Below are positions 11,948 through 20,950 of a stretch of DNA of 64,000 nucleotides, piece by piece (the first letter of the stretch is position 1; each line of letters begins with the position of its first letter). Source of the stretch: Dolomedes plantarius. Lineage: Eukaryota; Arthropoda; Arachnida; Araneae; Dolomedidae. The stretch lies in NCBI GenBank assembly GCA_907164885.2, contig OU015490.1, positions 12,264,966 through 12,328,965 of the forward strand, written 5' to 3'. The position numbers were made by a program, and so were the translations under genes. Below the pieces are notes generated by a model. It did no database searches. It had not been told where the DNA came from and worked only from the letters and a program-made list of their open reading frames with translations.

Positions 11948-12988
11948 TCAATAACGAGTTGGCCCACCTTTGGCGTTCAACACAGCTTCAACCCGCCTTG
12001 GTATGGATGCCACAAGTCCTTGGTAGATGGCCGGAGACAAATTGTACCAGATGTTTAAGCAACGGTCACGCAAATCCGAGATATTGCGAATTGGTGGTCT
12101 TTGAACTCTGAGCTGCCGTCCCATGACATCCCAAATGTGTTCTATCGGATTGAGATCCGGTGAGTTAGGCGGCCAGGACATTAACTGGAATTCAGCATCA
12201 TGTTCCTGGAACCACTCCAACACAATTTTAGCCTTGTGACACTGGGCGTTGTCCTGTTGGAACATTCCATTTCCAGCTGGAAAAACAGAGGCCATGTAAG
12301 GCTGCAACTGGTCCGCAATGATGTTCAGATACCCTGTAGCATTCATGGTCTGCTCTACCACGCCCACGGGTCCCAGAGACGCCCAAGAGAACGTCCCCCA
12401 AAGCATAATACCGCCACCAGAGCCCTGTGTATGACCTACGGTACATTCAGGGAGCAACAGTTTGCCTGGAAGACGGCGTATCCTGACACGGCCATCGGCG
12501 TGATGAATGACAAACCGTGATTCATCTGACCAGGCAACTCTCTCCCACTGATCCATGGACCAGTCGCGATGTTCCCGGGCCCAGCGCAGGCGCAGTTGGC
12601 AAAGGCACTTGATCAGCAAAGACACACGAGTGGGACGTTTGCTGCGTAGCCCCATATCCAACAGTGTCCGCTGAACAGTGTGCTGCGATACTATTCTACT
12701 TGGCCCTGCATTGTATTGGGCTGTCAGCTGAGCCACTGTCTGGCTCCGGTTTTGCTTCACCATGCGAGACAGTCTCCGACGACCTTTTTCTTTGATAGCG
12801 TGTGGACGTCCAACACCATGTCATCTACTGCTGGTTTCACCGTCATTCATCCACTTTGCATATGTACTAACAACTGTAGGTCGCGAACAACCCACGAGTC
12901 GTGCAGTTTCGGAAATACTTGTTCCGAGCCATCCAGCCATTACAATCTGCCCTCTATCAAAGTCGCTTAGATCCGCAGCCTTTCCCAT
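11948..12988 (-). pseudogene. Tc1-family transposase, open except for one TGA
   Basis: Reading from the ATG at 12988 ([20 protein letters not shown]) gives a 346-codon frame with a single in-frame TGA at codon 56 (12821-12823). The downstream open part starts at the ATG at 12763. The N-terminal helix-turn-helix (residues about 8-50) is followed by a GRPHAI linker motif, a second helix-turn-helix, then the DDE domain with WSDES (Asp155), QQDNAQCH (Asp246) and SPDLNPIEHIWD (Glu283). The Asp-Glu interval is 36 residues by direct count, against 34 in classical Tc1. The C-terminus ends AKGGPTRY, as expected. A transposase cuts and pastes its own element at TA. The lone stop makes this copy probably inactive, though the 271-codon remainder keeps the whole catalytic triad. 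Confidence 0.92.
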
Positions 12989-13042
12989 CACACACAGAAG
13001 TAAGTGAAAGAATGATTCTTCAGACTCTCCAGCAGCAGTTAA

Positions 13043-14162
13043 CCCTTTGGGGGGCGCTATGCCAAAAATGAATTTTATTTTAGAAAAAACTCGCTAAATG
13101 TAATTATTTAAGCCTACAAATATATAATTTGCAGCTAAAAAAAATATATGGTTGCAGGGGACTGGGGGGGAGGTGTCATACTGGGACTGACACCGCACAT
13201 CTAGCAACCATGTTTTGACGCTACTCTACAAATATTGTATTTTAAAAGAAAACACATTTTATATTATAAAATACACATGATAAACTTGTTTTTTATTCAT
13301 ATATAATAAATTTCTCTTACCTTGCATGGAATCTTCATTTTTAATTTATTTATTTATATTATTATTATTAAAATTTGCATTTTTTGTAAATATGAATATT
13401 TATATATACACTTTTATGAATATAATTTCTTTAATATTCTAATAATAAAAACCTGTAATATATTTTTTGACAATATTATAGACCAATACGAACACTTTTT
13501 CTTGAATAATATTAAAAATAATAATAATAAAATATCAATATATCATTTTATATGGAATTTTTCAATGCAAGTCTTGGGACCTTTTTGATGCATGCGTGTA
13601 AACGATAATAGAATCCAAATACGAAAGAGTTTCGAAAAACTCTCTTTCTAACCTTTTGATCCTTTATTTACGATTGAAACCACCCCTGCTATCAACAAAC
13701 CAAATTTATTACTTCCAGTAAACAAGAACGCAGTCGGTGAGGCTATTAGTAGAAGTGTTGACATGTTTGTCAAAATGCAAACACGTAGACGGGCGGAGTC
13801 AGTCTCATTCTGACACCTTAAACAGTAGCTGTTTTGAAGGCATTTTTAATAAATAAAACAGATATTTAGCAAATATAGATGTACATTAACATGGATCATA
13901 CCCTAAAAATGGATGTGGACTGTAAAAAGCATTGTTTAGTGAAATAAATTAGAGATAATTTCCTTCAGACTGAAACAATATGTCCGCTAAAATTTTTTTC
14001 GTATGAAGAAAATGCTTTTGAAGTGTAGTGCTGCCATCTAATGGTGACTGAAAGAGTGAAAGAACACCATGGCATTTAATTGTATTATTTAATAGCGATA
14101 TTTTGCTTTAGAAATTTTTTTAAAAAGGTGACATATTGACGCTGACACTGCCCCTGAAAGGG
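13043..14162. mobile_element. piggyBac-type non-autonomous element in Tc1
   Basis: Bounded by TTAA at 13039-13042 and 14163-14166, with ends CCCTTTGGGGGGCG and, inward from the right, CCCTTTCAGGGGCAGTG. TTAA duplication and CCCTTT-type ends are piggyBac hallmarks. The 1,120-bp interior is AT-rich with no transposase. It lies upstream of the Tc1 transposase start, so it disrupts the 5' part of the host element but not its reading frame. Confidence 0.85.
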
Positions 14163-14261
14163 TTAAATACCACTTCCACCTGATCATGTGCCTTCCACGT
14201 CATCGAGGCGAATTCATTGCAAAATGTAGGAGTGTTCATAATGTTTTGGCTCTTGAGTGTA

Positions 14262-14938
14262 TTTGCAGCCAAAATTGAAAATGATAACTTTCATATCTCA
14301 ACACTAGAGCAAAACTGCAACTAAAGCTAAATTACATTCAAATAAATTTAAAAATCCTAAATTTAAATTCAAAATAACATAAATCTGTTTAAAAATAAAC
14401 AGCAATATGAAAACAGCAGTTTAAATCCCTTGGACTTTAGTGTAAAATGAAAAAGGTATATGTATTTTATATCACATTAATAAATACGTACATTAAAATA
14501 TGCAAATTGCCAAAACCTAATATATTGTACTAAAATCTGAAGCATACTTAAAATGATTTATGCTTAAATGCCATTAAATTTTCCTGCAATTTGCAGCATT
14601 CTACTTCCTAATAGTTATCATTTAAATATTATTCAAATAAAGTATCTCGGACAATTTAAAATGGATACAATCTAGCATTATAATCCTGATGAGTATTGTT
14701 GTATCAGGTTTAGGATAAATGTTCCTTATATCATTACGGAAAAGCACTCGAAATTTCCTCGGGAAATTAATAGCTTGAAATATTAAGTACTGCTATAGAG
14801 CGAAGTTTATATATTTTCATTAATGCAGGGGAAAATTTATTCGAATGGAGATTAAAAGTACGTAGAATGATTTGAAATAAAAAATTAAATGACTGTAAAG
14901 GGAAAAATAACATTTTTATTAGTAATCAGTAAGATTTT
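14262..14938. other. AT-rich intergenic sequence
   Basis: No gene or element recognised. Confidence 0.5.
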
Positions 14939-14959
14939 ATATATATATATATATATATC
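14939..14959. repeat. (TA)n microsatellite
   Basis: Short TA tract at the left boundary of the LTR-like repeat R2 copy 1. Confidence 0.9.
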
Positions 14960-15653
14960 ACGGTGCTTACACCGCGTATCCCTGTACCTAATAATTAACA
15001 CATAATGGTAGTCATTAACCAAAGGCCGGTGAAATAAATAATACTTAGATAACAATTAAGAACTTCTTTTATTAATTATCATGAATTAAATAACCATTCA
15101 ACCCATCTAGAACGTCATTTCCCACCATTTCTCAAGGTCACGAGAGGCGCGTCCTACCTCTCTAAAAAATAATCCGCAATCTAATGCTTTGTTATCTTCA
15201 TGCATTATGGAAAGGCTTGGGCGAGCAACACTGGTGAATCAGCCATCATGCGCCTTTGGCTGCTCGAGATTGCATCACGCTGCCAAAGTGTATTATTTGT
15301 ACGCGCTCTGGGTTAGTTTGCAGTGGAGATCACATGGTCTGACTCATTCACCACGCGCTTGGACTCACACAATCGTCGTCCCATATCATGCTATCACGGG
15401 GGTTTTGCACGGGCTCTCCGCTTGTGGGGTTTAATAAATAGACGCACAACATGGATTTCCGAGAGAAATAGGACACGCGTTTTTCCCGCTACAGGGGATA
15501 TGTCGAATTGGCGTACCGTACTGGTTAGTTAATATTTTAATAAACGCCCCGACATCGATAGAGTTTCTGTGATATTTTAGTCTTCATTTTTATGTATTTC
15601 GCCCGCACGGTGGACTTATTTAAAATCATTCTGCAGCTACGTCCGAGTGTTGT

Positions 15654-15655
<2 letters not shown>
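14960..15655 (+). repeat. LTR-like dispersed repeat R2, copy 1
   Basis: Shares long blocks with the reverse complement of 27340-27890: GTACGCGCT, GCAGTGGAGATCACATGGTC, ATGCTATCACGGG, TTGTGGGGT, GTACTGG and TTCGCCCGCAC followed by GTGG. The block order is the same. It has a TTAATAAATAGA box near 15432 and further AATAAA-type motifs (15539-15544). It is bounded by TA arrays on both sides. I infer an LTR or solo LTR, but no internal genes are adjacent. Two short open frames in it have no domain. Confidence 0.65.

Positions 15656-15694
<39 letters not shown>
15656..15694. repeat. (TA)n microsatellite
   Basis: TA tract at the right boundary of repeat R2 copy 1. Confidence 0.92.
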
Positions 15695-15701
<7 letters not shown>

Positions 15702-16065
15702 AGGCAAATATTTAATGTGCTCATATCGTCTGCCTAACTATGTATTCTCTCTTTCTGAATGTATGCATACTAGGTGAATTCTACTTAGTCCCTCAATTTG
15801 GTCTTCAGTTGTGTAAACTAACGTAAGAAGGAGGAATCACGACAGAATGATAGACTGGTGCAATACATGTTTTCGGACCAGTTGCCATTATAATTGAAAA
15901 CATATATACGAAGTATAACCACATAAACATTTAAATTACAGGGAAAAATAATAATTAAAATCAAATAAAAATAACGATTAAAAGAAATTTGTAATCATAT
16001 AAAAGGAATCATGTTTAAAAATCAGTAGAACCATATGAAAATTTAAAAAAATAAGATATTAAATA
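15695..16065. other. AT-rich spacer
   Basis: Nothing recognised apart from poly-purine/AT stretches. Confidence 0.5.
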
Positions 16066-16380
16066 TTAAATATTAAATTTGAATTGGGTGAAAGTAATTG
16101 AAATCCAAATAAAATTTACTGCAAGGAAAAATATTAAACATTTTAACATTTCTTCTTCATAATCGCTATCTAGGACAAACTCACCCAAGTGAATTGAGAA
16201 GTTTAGAGCCGTGTTCAGGAAGTAATTAGTATATGTCAGGTCGTATGTGGGTTTTTTTAATGGCACGTAAATCTGTTTAGTATCATGAGCTTTGATCAGC
16301 AGTAGAATTTCTAAGCTAGGGGAAATTTCTTCTTTTAGATTCAAGCAGATGTCGTGTGAATTAAATTTTAGTTTGAACAT
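16066..16380 (-). CDS. Possible degenerate dUTPase-like open frame
   Basis: A 104-codon minus-strand open frame. Its order of motifs resembles a trimeric dUTPase. NSHDICLNLKEEISP (residues about 8-22) lies where a dUTPase has its Asp-Leu motif 1 and the following Ile-Pro. TALNFSIHLGEFVLDSDYEE (about 57-76) lies where motifs 2-3 (SGLA, then Ile-Asp-Val-Gly-Ala-Gly-Val-Ile-Asp-x-Asp-Tyr-x-Gly) fall. The catalytic Asp equivalent of motif 3 appears to be His (SIHLGE), and motifs 4 and 5 are not visible, so it would be inactive. dUTPases hydrolyse dUTP and occur in hosts, some retroelements and large DNA viruses. This may be a chance resemblance; no neighbouring gene supports it. Confidence 0.3.
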   Translation of the reverse strand: MFKLKFNSHDICLNLKEEISPSLEILLLIKAHDTKQIYVPLKKPTYDLTYTNYFLNTALNFSIHLGEFVLDSDYEEEMLKCLIFFLAVNFIWISITFTQFKFNI

Positions 16381-16697
16381 AATTTGTCACCTCACTACGC
16401 AAATTAAATCACTACTTGACATACCCAATTCTCTGAGGATCTAAATAATAATTTTTACATTTATGAGTTTGATATGCAAAAAATTAGAGTATAACGAAGT
16501 ATTTTTATCAAGAAATTGATATGTATATATAAACCCAGTCTTACGACTAAATTAATGCAGTGATATTTTTACCGAATACTATAAAGATTATTTTGCGGCA
16601 CTTCTAAATAAGTGCATCATTTATTTAAAAAATGGGGAATCTGTCCTCAAAATAACATTTAACGTCTGAGGATAATTCTCTGTATGGATAATTCTCT
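16381..16697. other. AT-rich lead-in to satellite
   Basis: AT-rich sequence whose last part (16670-16697) repeats GATAATTCTCTG twice just before the first satellite unit. Confidence 0.5.
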
Positions 16698-17395
16698 GAA
16701 ATCATACTTTTTAAATTCCTCTGTTATTAATTCTCAATAGAATTTTGTTTTACTTTTAGCTATACTACTTCTCTGTCACGAGAAATTTTACATTTAAAAA
16801 CATTTTCTCACCTTTTCGGTGAAAATTGACCAAGATTGACTATCATTTCAGAGATACATAAACAGGGATAGAGAAATCATACTTTTTAAATTCCTCTGTT
16901 ATTAATTCTCAATAGAATTTTGTTTTTCTTTTAGCTATACTACTTCTCTGTCACGAGAAATTTTACATTTAAAAACATTTTCTCACCTTTTCGGTGAAAA
17001 TTGACCAAGATTGACTATCATTTCAGAGATACATAAACAGGGATAGAGAAATCATACTTTTTAAATTCCTCTGTTATTAATTCTCAATAGAATTTTGTTT
17101 TTCTTTTAGCTATACTACTTCTCTGTCACGAGAAATTTTACATTTAAAAACATTTTCTCACCTTTTCGGTGAAAATTGACCAAGATTGACTATCATTTCA
17201 GAGATACATAAACAGGGATAGAGAAATCATACTTTTTAAATTCCTCTGTTATTAATTCTCAATAGAATTTTGTTTTTCTTTTAGCTATACTACTTCTCTG
17301 TCACGAGAAATTTTACATTTAAAAACATTATCTCACCTCTTGAGGGAAGATTGATCAAGATTAGCTATCATTTCAGAGATACATACACAGAGAAA
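16698..17395. repeat. 175-bp tandem repeat, four units, three nearly identical
   Basis: Units begin GAAATCATACTTTTTAAATT at 16698, 16873, 17048 and 17223, exactly 175 bp apart. By eye, units 1 and 2 differ at a single base (TTTTA against TTTTT), units 2 and 3 look identical, and unit 4 diverges in its second half. A degenerate fifth unit continues to about 17645. Key blocks are CTGTCACGAGAAATTTTACA, TTTAAAAACATTTTCTCACC and GACCAAGATTGACTATCATT. The near identity implies very recent amplification. Confidence 0.95.
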
Positions 17396-17666
17396 GATAA
17401 ATCCTTCTTTTTAAATTCCTCTGTATTTAATTCCCAATACTTGTGGGATTATTACCAAAACAAAACATTCAATGTTGGGAAAAATGCTCAACAGAAAAAA
17501 AAATATCACTCTACGAATTGCAAAAATCACAGTGTTAATATATAATAAATCCATTTATTCTGCAGTGACTAACCTCCAAGGAACATTTGCTTTTCTTTTA
17601 ACTATTCAACTATTACTTCTCGAAATCTTTTATATTCTAAAACAACATGTCGTCTTCTCCGTTCTT
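17396..17666. repeat. Degenerate fifth satellite unit
   Basis: Continues the 175-bp family with insertions. AAATTCCTCTGTATTTAATT, TTTTCTTTTAACTATT and TTCTCGAAATCTTTTATATT correspond to unit blocks. It is interrupted on the right by a SINE. Confidence 0.6.
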
Positions 17667-18030
17667 TTTTTTTTCTAATGGCTGTGAGCTGAGCGTTACA
17701 CGTTTCACGGGAGAAGCCAGAAGTGTGTGAACACTTCGCCGCATGCATTGCATGCGTTGCCCCGGGTGCACCACAGGGGGTAGGTCCACGTTGCACCCGT
17801 ACCGATCCTTTATTTTGAACCGAGTCAAGTGACGAGACCGGGACCCTTGACCCTGCACATCCAGAGGTAATGTTTGGGAACTTGGAGGATATTGCAGCTA
17901 CGATAGATTTTTATCCGTGCACCAGGCTCTATTAGTCTACACGTCGGTGGTTTCGTCGCATTCCGGTATAGAACCAGAAACTTGTAAATTACTGGCTCGA
18001 CGCGTTTGTTGACTGAGCCACCACGCCTTC
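17667..18030 (-). mobile_element. tRNA-headed SINE (family S1), minus strand
   Basis: Read on the minus strand it starts GGCGTGGTGGCTCAGTCAAC (A-box-like, near 18029) with a TTCTGGTTCTATACC segment further in. It continues through a body that matches 49650-49740 (CCTCCANGTTC, TTACCTCTGGANGTGCNGGG, TCCCGGTCTCGTCACTTG, CTCGGTTCAAAAT) and ends in an A run (T run at 17667-17676 on the plus strand). No protein is encoded. SINEs use an internal RNA polymerase III promoter and borrow LINE machinery. Confidence 0.75.
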
Positions 18031-18059
18031 CATCTTCTTGGTTCTAAAATTGACTATTA

Positions 18060-19071
18060 CAAGTTCTGACAATAAAGTTCGGTGAATAGTTCTGTCACAT
18101 TAACGTAGATGAAATATTAACGAAAGTTACCTTACTGTCCTTCGAAATAGTCACCTCCCATAACTATGCACCGCTGACATCTGCTATACATGTTCTGGAA
18201 ACTTTGCAAGAAGTCTTCTTTTGGGATGGAGTTCAAAAGCCTCGTAACGTTTCGTTGGATGTCAGGAATATCGTCAAATCTCTTTCCTTTCAAAGCGAGT
18301 TTGAGTTGTGAGAATAGGAAGAAGTCTGGATGATTGAGATCTGGCAAGTACGGTGGATGTTCAATTTGCACCCCCCCCCATTTTTTTGCCAGGAACTGTT
18401 TGACGATATTGGCTGTGTGAGGGCGAGCTTTGTCGTGAACAAAAAACCATGAACCTTGTTGTGCGTACTGGGGTCGTACCCTGCGTAGACGTTTCATGAA
18501 ACGGGTCAAAATTTTAATCTACACTTCAGCATTCATCGTCGTTCCCTCAGGTAAAAATTCCTTGTCGATAATGCCTTGACTATCAAAAAAGGTGATGACT
18601 ATCGTTTTGATGCGTGATTTTTCTGCTCTGACCTTTTCCGACGAAGTGATGCAGGAGAACGCCATTCCATGCTTTGCCGTTTCGTTTCAGGGTCGTACCT
18701 GAGACACAAGGACTCATCCTCAGTGACAATGCAGTTCAAGAAGTTTGCTGTCGCCTCAGCCATTTCGACAAAATCCAGTGAAGCCTCTAAACGTGTCTGC
18801 TTGTGATCGTTATCCAAGTCATGTGGCACAAGACGACAGCACGTTTTTCTCATCCCTAAATTCTGGGTAACGATTTGTCACACGGAACAAACGAACTAAA
18901 CAAGCACTTTGTAAAACAAGTCTTACACGGAACACAAACGACGCTCAACTGAACAACGGTGGGGGCAAATTGTCAACACCTACCGCCTACGCAGGTGCAC
19001 CGTTTTCTTTCGCCACTGTTTCCAGATCGGCCGTTCTGACTACATTCACCGAACTTTATTGTCAGAGGTTG
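18060..19071 (-). mobile_element. Deleted mariner element
   Basis: Ends are CAAGTTCTGACAATAAAGTT on the left and, inward from the right, CAACCTCTGACAATAAAGTT, with 22 identical bases inside (18066-18087 against 19044-19065). TA flanks lie at 18058-18059 and 19072-19073. The element is 1,012 bp, short of the usual 1.3 kb, and the N-terminal transposase coding region is missing. It lies within the satellite field, next to the SINE. Confidence 0.93.
18132..18865 (-). pseudogene. mariner transposase, N-terminal deletion and internal break
   Basis: Minus strand. The upstream part (18599-18853) reads LGMRKTCCRLVPHDL, then IVTEDESLCLRYDPETKRQS with the first catalytic Asp. The downstream part (18132-18509) carries HDKARPHTA (second Asp) and YLPDLNHPDFFLF (third Asp region), ending QRCIVMGGDYFEGQ, a normal mariner C-terminus. 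The helix-turn-helix half is absent. The 18510-18598 join is out of frame or interrupted. A GG insertion from a C10 run (about 18371-18380) adds one residue to the Asp-Asp interval. It is non-functional. Confidence 0.88.
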
Positions 19072-19073
19072 TA

Positions 19074-19310
19074 TTTCCCAGAAACAGACACAGAATGAAA
19101 GATAGAGACAGTGAAAGAACCTCCATCTTAAATTCCTCTATAAATAATTTCGAATACTTTTTAAAGAGATAGCGTGTGTGAGAGAACAAAACGGTCAGCA
19201 TTGCAAGATTAACTCAGCAAAGAAAAGGTGCAGTTATATAATTTGCAAAATTTGTAGATGTATTATGCAATAAAAAGATTTTAATCTTAAGCAGGTAATA
19301 TCAACTAGGG
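19074..19310. repeat. Degenerate satellite-related segment
   Basis: Contains CCTCCATCTTAAATTCCTCT and AAAGATAGAGACAGTGAAAG, which echo the 175-bp unit. It may be the satellite continuation on the right of the mariner and SINE. Confidence 0.4.
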
Positions 19311-19653
19311 ATTCCAGAACCAGGTATCCGGGTACCCAGACAAAATTATTAGACCCGAAAATTCGGTTCTAACGATTTTATAACGAATTATTTGAAGGTA
19401 ATCAATCTTTTATTTTAAAATCAACATTTTAAAGTTAATAAAATAGTATTACCTTGCTTCACCATTATTTTATCGCTAGATAGGTCTTTGGAACAATTTG
19501 TCTTAAGCTCATCTACAGTATTAACTACTAGATCCTTCTCGCCTAGCTCAGATGCCAATCCCTTCCCGCTGTCAAAAGATATGCCATCCAATGTCATTTG
19601 TTTTTTTTATTCTTTTCACATTAAAGTTTCAAAAGAAATTTTAATGACTGCAG

Positions 19654-19654
19654 T

Positions 19655-19741
<87 letters not shown>
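19654..19741. repeat. (CA)n(TA)n(TG)n microsatellite
   Basis: A self-complementary compound array: CA units, about 27 TA units, then TG units. Confidence 0.95.
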
Positions 19742-19940
19742 AAAAGTATGTTATCTAAAATTTCTAATTGAGTGGCAAAGTGAAAACCAAAATATAAAAT
19801 CTTTATAGATAATTCGTTAATTTCAGATTACAGAAAATATTTCATGGAGTTCACTTAAATTAAAATAAATTGCAAAGAAATACATTTTTTACTTACGCAA
19901 AAACTAAAATCCTTTACATCTTAAATAAACATAATTTTAT

Positions 19941-20529
19941 TCCTCCAGCGGGCGCGCCAAAATTTGGAAGACCAGCAGGCGCGCATTGCACTAAGGGCAA
20001 CGTCTCTTTCAACCTTGATTATTCCTGTTATAATAAACTTTTTTTTCAAATTGAAAATAATAATTCTGCGTTTTATGACAAGATATAAAGTTTTGATATA
20101 ATATAGAAATATATTTATAGTTATAGGTCAAAGAATGAAGATATAATCGTCTTATTTCAAAACTGTCCGGTTTATAGGATCTAAAGACAACTTGCGAATT
20201 GATTGCTATTATGTCCAAAAACCGAAAAAAAATGAGATCGTCCATCTTCGTGATATGCGGGATACCGTGCAATAGCTGCACGTTTCATCGACTCCATCAA
20301 CTCCGGCTTTTGTCTTATTGTAATCCAGTATAATCGCTGGTTTACCAAGGTAAAATCACGACTGCAATATTCGGAAAGGAATACAAGGATCAGAAAATCA
20401 AGCTTACATCAGAAAAAATGTAGCTATAAAATAGAAACTACTTAGAACATTCAAACCTTACATGTAAAAACAAATCATTCAAAATTACGAAAATGTTGCA
20501 CTTCGTACACGGGTGCGCCCGCTGAAGGG
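19941..20529. mobile_element. piggyBac-type MITE
   Basis: Left end TCCTCCAGCGGGCGC, right end inward CCCTTCAGCGGGCGC (13 of 15 match). The right flank is TTAA (20530-20533) and the left is TTAT (19937-19940), a one-base-decayed TTAA. A subterminal direct repeat, CCAGCGGGCGCGC then CCAGCAGGCGCGC, lies near the left end. This layout resembles the piggyBac element at 33914. The interior is AT-rich and non-coding. Confidence 0.65.
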
Positions 20530-20762
20530 TTAAACTAATATTTAAAGCAAATGTTATATTTTCCATGTATTATTCCAACCCGGGTACATCTCTACCTGGT
20601 TACCCGGCCCCGGGAAAAATTTGAGAACCGATACCCAGATGATAATTTTCGGTCTAGTTCTGTAATCCTTACAAACAACATTCGTTCCTTTTTTAACACT
20701 ACGTTTAAAAAAAATATTTTCTCCACTTGCTGGTTTTAATAATGACTGGCATCTCGCAGATA

Positions 20763-20950
20763 TGTGGACGATGGCCGAATGACTAAGCCGCTGGATCACT
20801 GTACCAAATTCTATGGGTTCGAACCCCACTCTTGGCAAGGGGTTTGTAGCCGTTTGAAATCGGTTTTAAGCAGTAGGTCCCGGTTTAGACATCCCTTGGG
20901 TTTCAAAAATTGACCGTAGCGCTCCAAACCAATCCATCGCGGAGAAATCT
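20763..20950 (+). mobile_element. tRNA-derived SINE (Ser/Leu-like head)
   Basis: The head reads GACGATGGCCGAATGACTAA (A-box position) and has a perfect symmetric B box, GGGTTCGAACCCC, at 20815-20827. The spacing suits a class II tRNA, but the acceptor ends do not pair, so this is not a functional tRNA gene. The body continues to about 20950 with no clear tail. Confidence 0.65.

Larger units (their letters stand above)
11917..14259 (-). mobile_element. Tc1 (DD36E-spaced) element, with nested piggyBac MITE
   Basis: Terminal inverted repeats are CACTCAAAAGCCAAAACATT on the left and, inward from the right, CACTCAAGAGCCAAAACATT. They are flanked by TA at 11915-11916 and 14260-14261. Total length is 2,343 bp, but removing the TTAA-bounded insertion at 13043-14162 leaves about 1.22 kb, a normal Tc1 size. 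The transposase is on the minus strand. Confidence 0.95.
19311..20668. mobile_element. Possible old hAT-like element
   Basis: The left end reads AGGGATTCCAGAACCAG and the right end, inward, AGGATTACAGAACTAGA, each followed by a segment with CCGAAAATT and GGGTA-type repeats. No convincing 8-bp duplication is visible. It contains a microsatellite and a piggyBac-like MITE. The call is tentative. Confidence 0.3.

Noticed and set aside
12200..13007. Plus-strand open frames overlapping the Tc1 transposase
   Set aside because: They are antisense to a strongly supported transposase frame and have no domain.
15189..15532. Open frames in repeat R2
   Set aside because: They are not conserved in the second copy and have no domain. 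They are better explained as LTR sequence.
16698..17395. CRISPR array or phage-like repeat
   Set aside because: The unit is a 175-bp head-to-tail satellite without spacers, in eukaryotic DNA.
20763..20830. Functional tRNA gene
   Set aside because: A and B boxes are good, but the acceptor stem does not pair and downstream SINE-like sequence follows.
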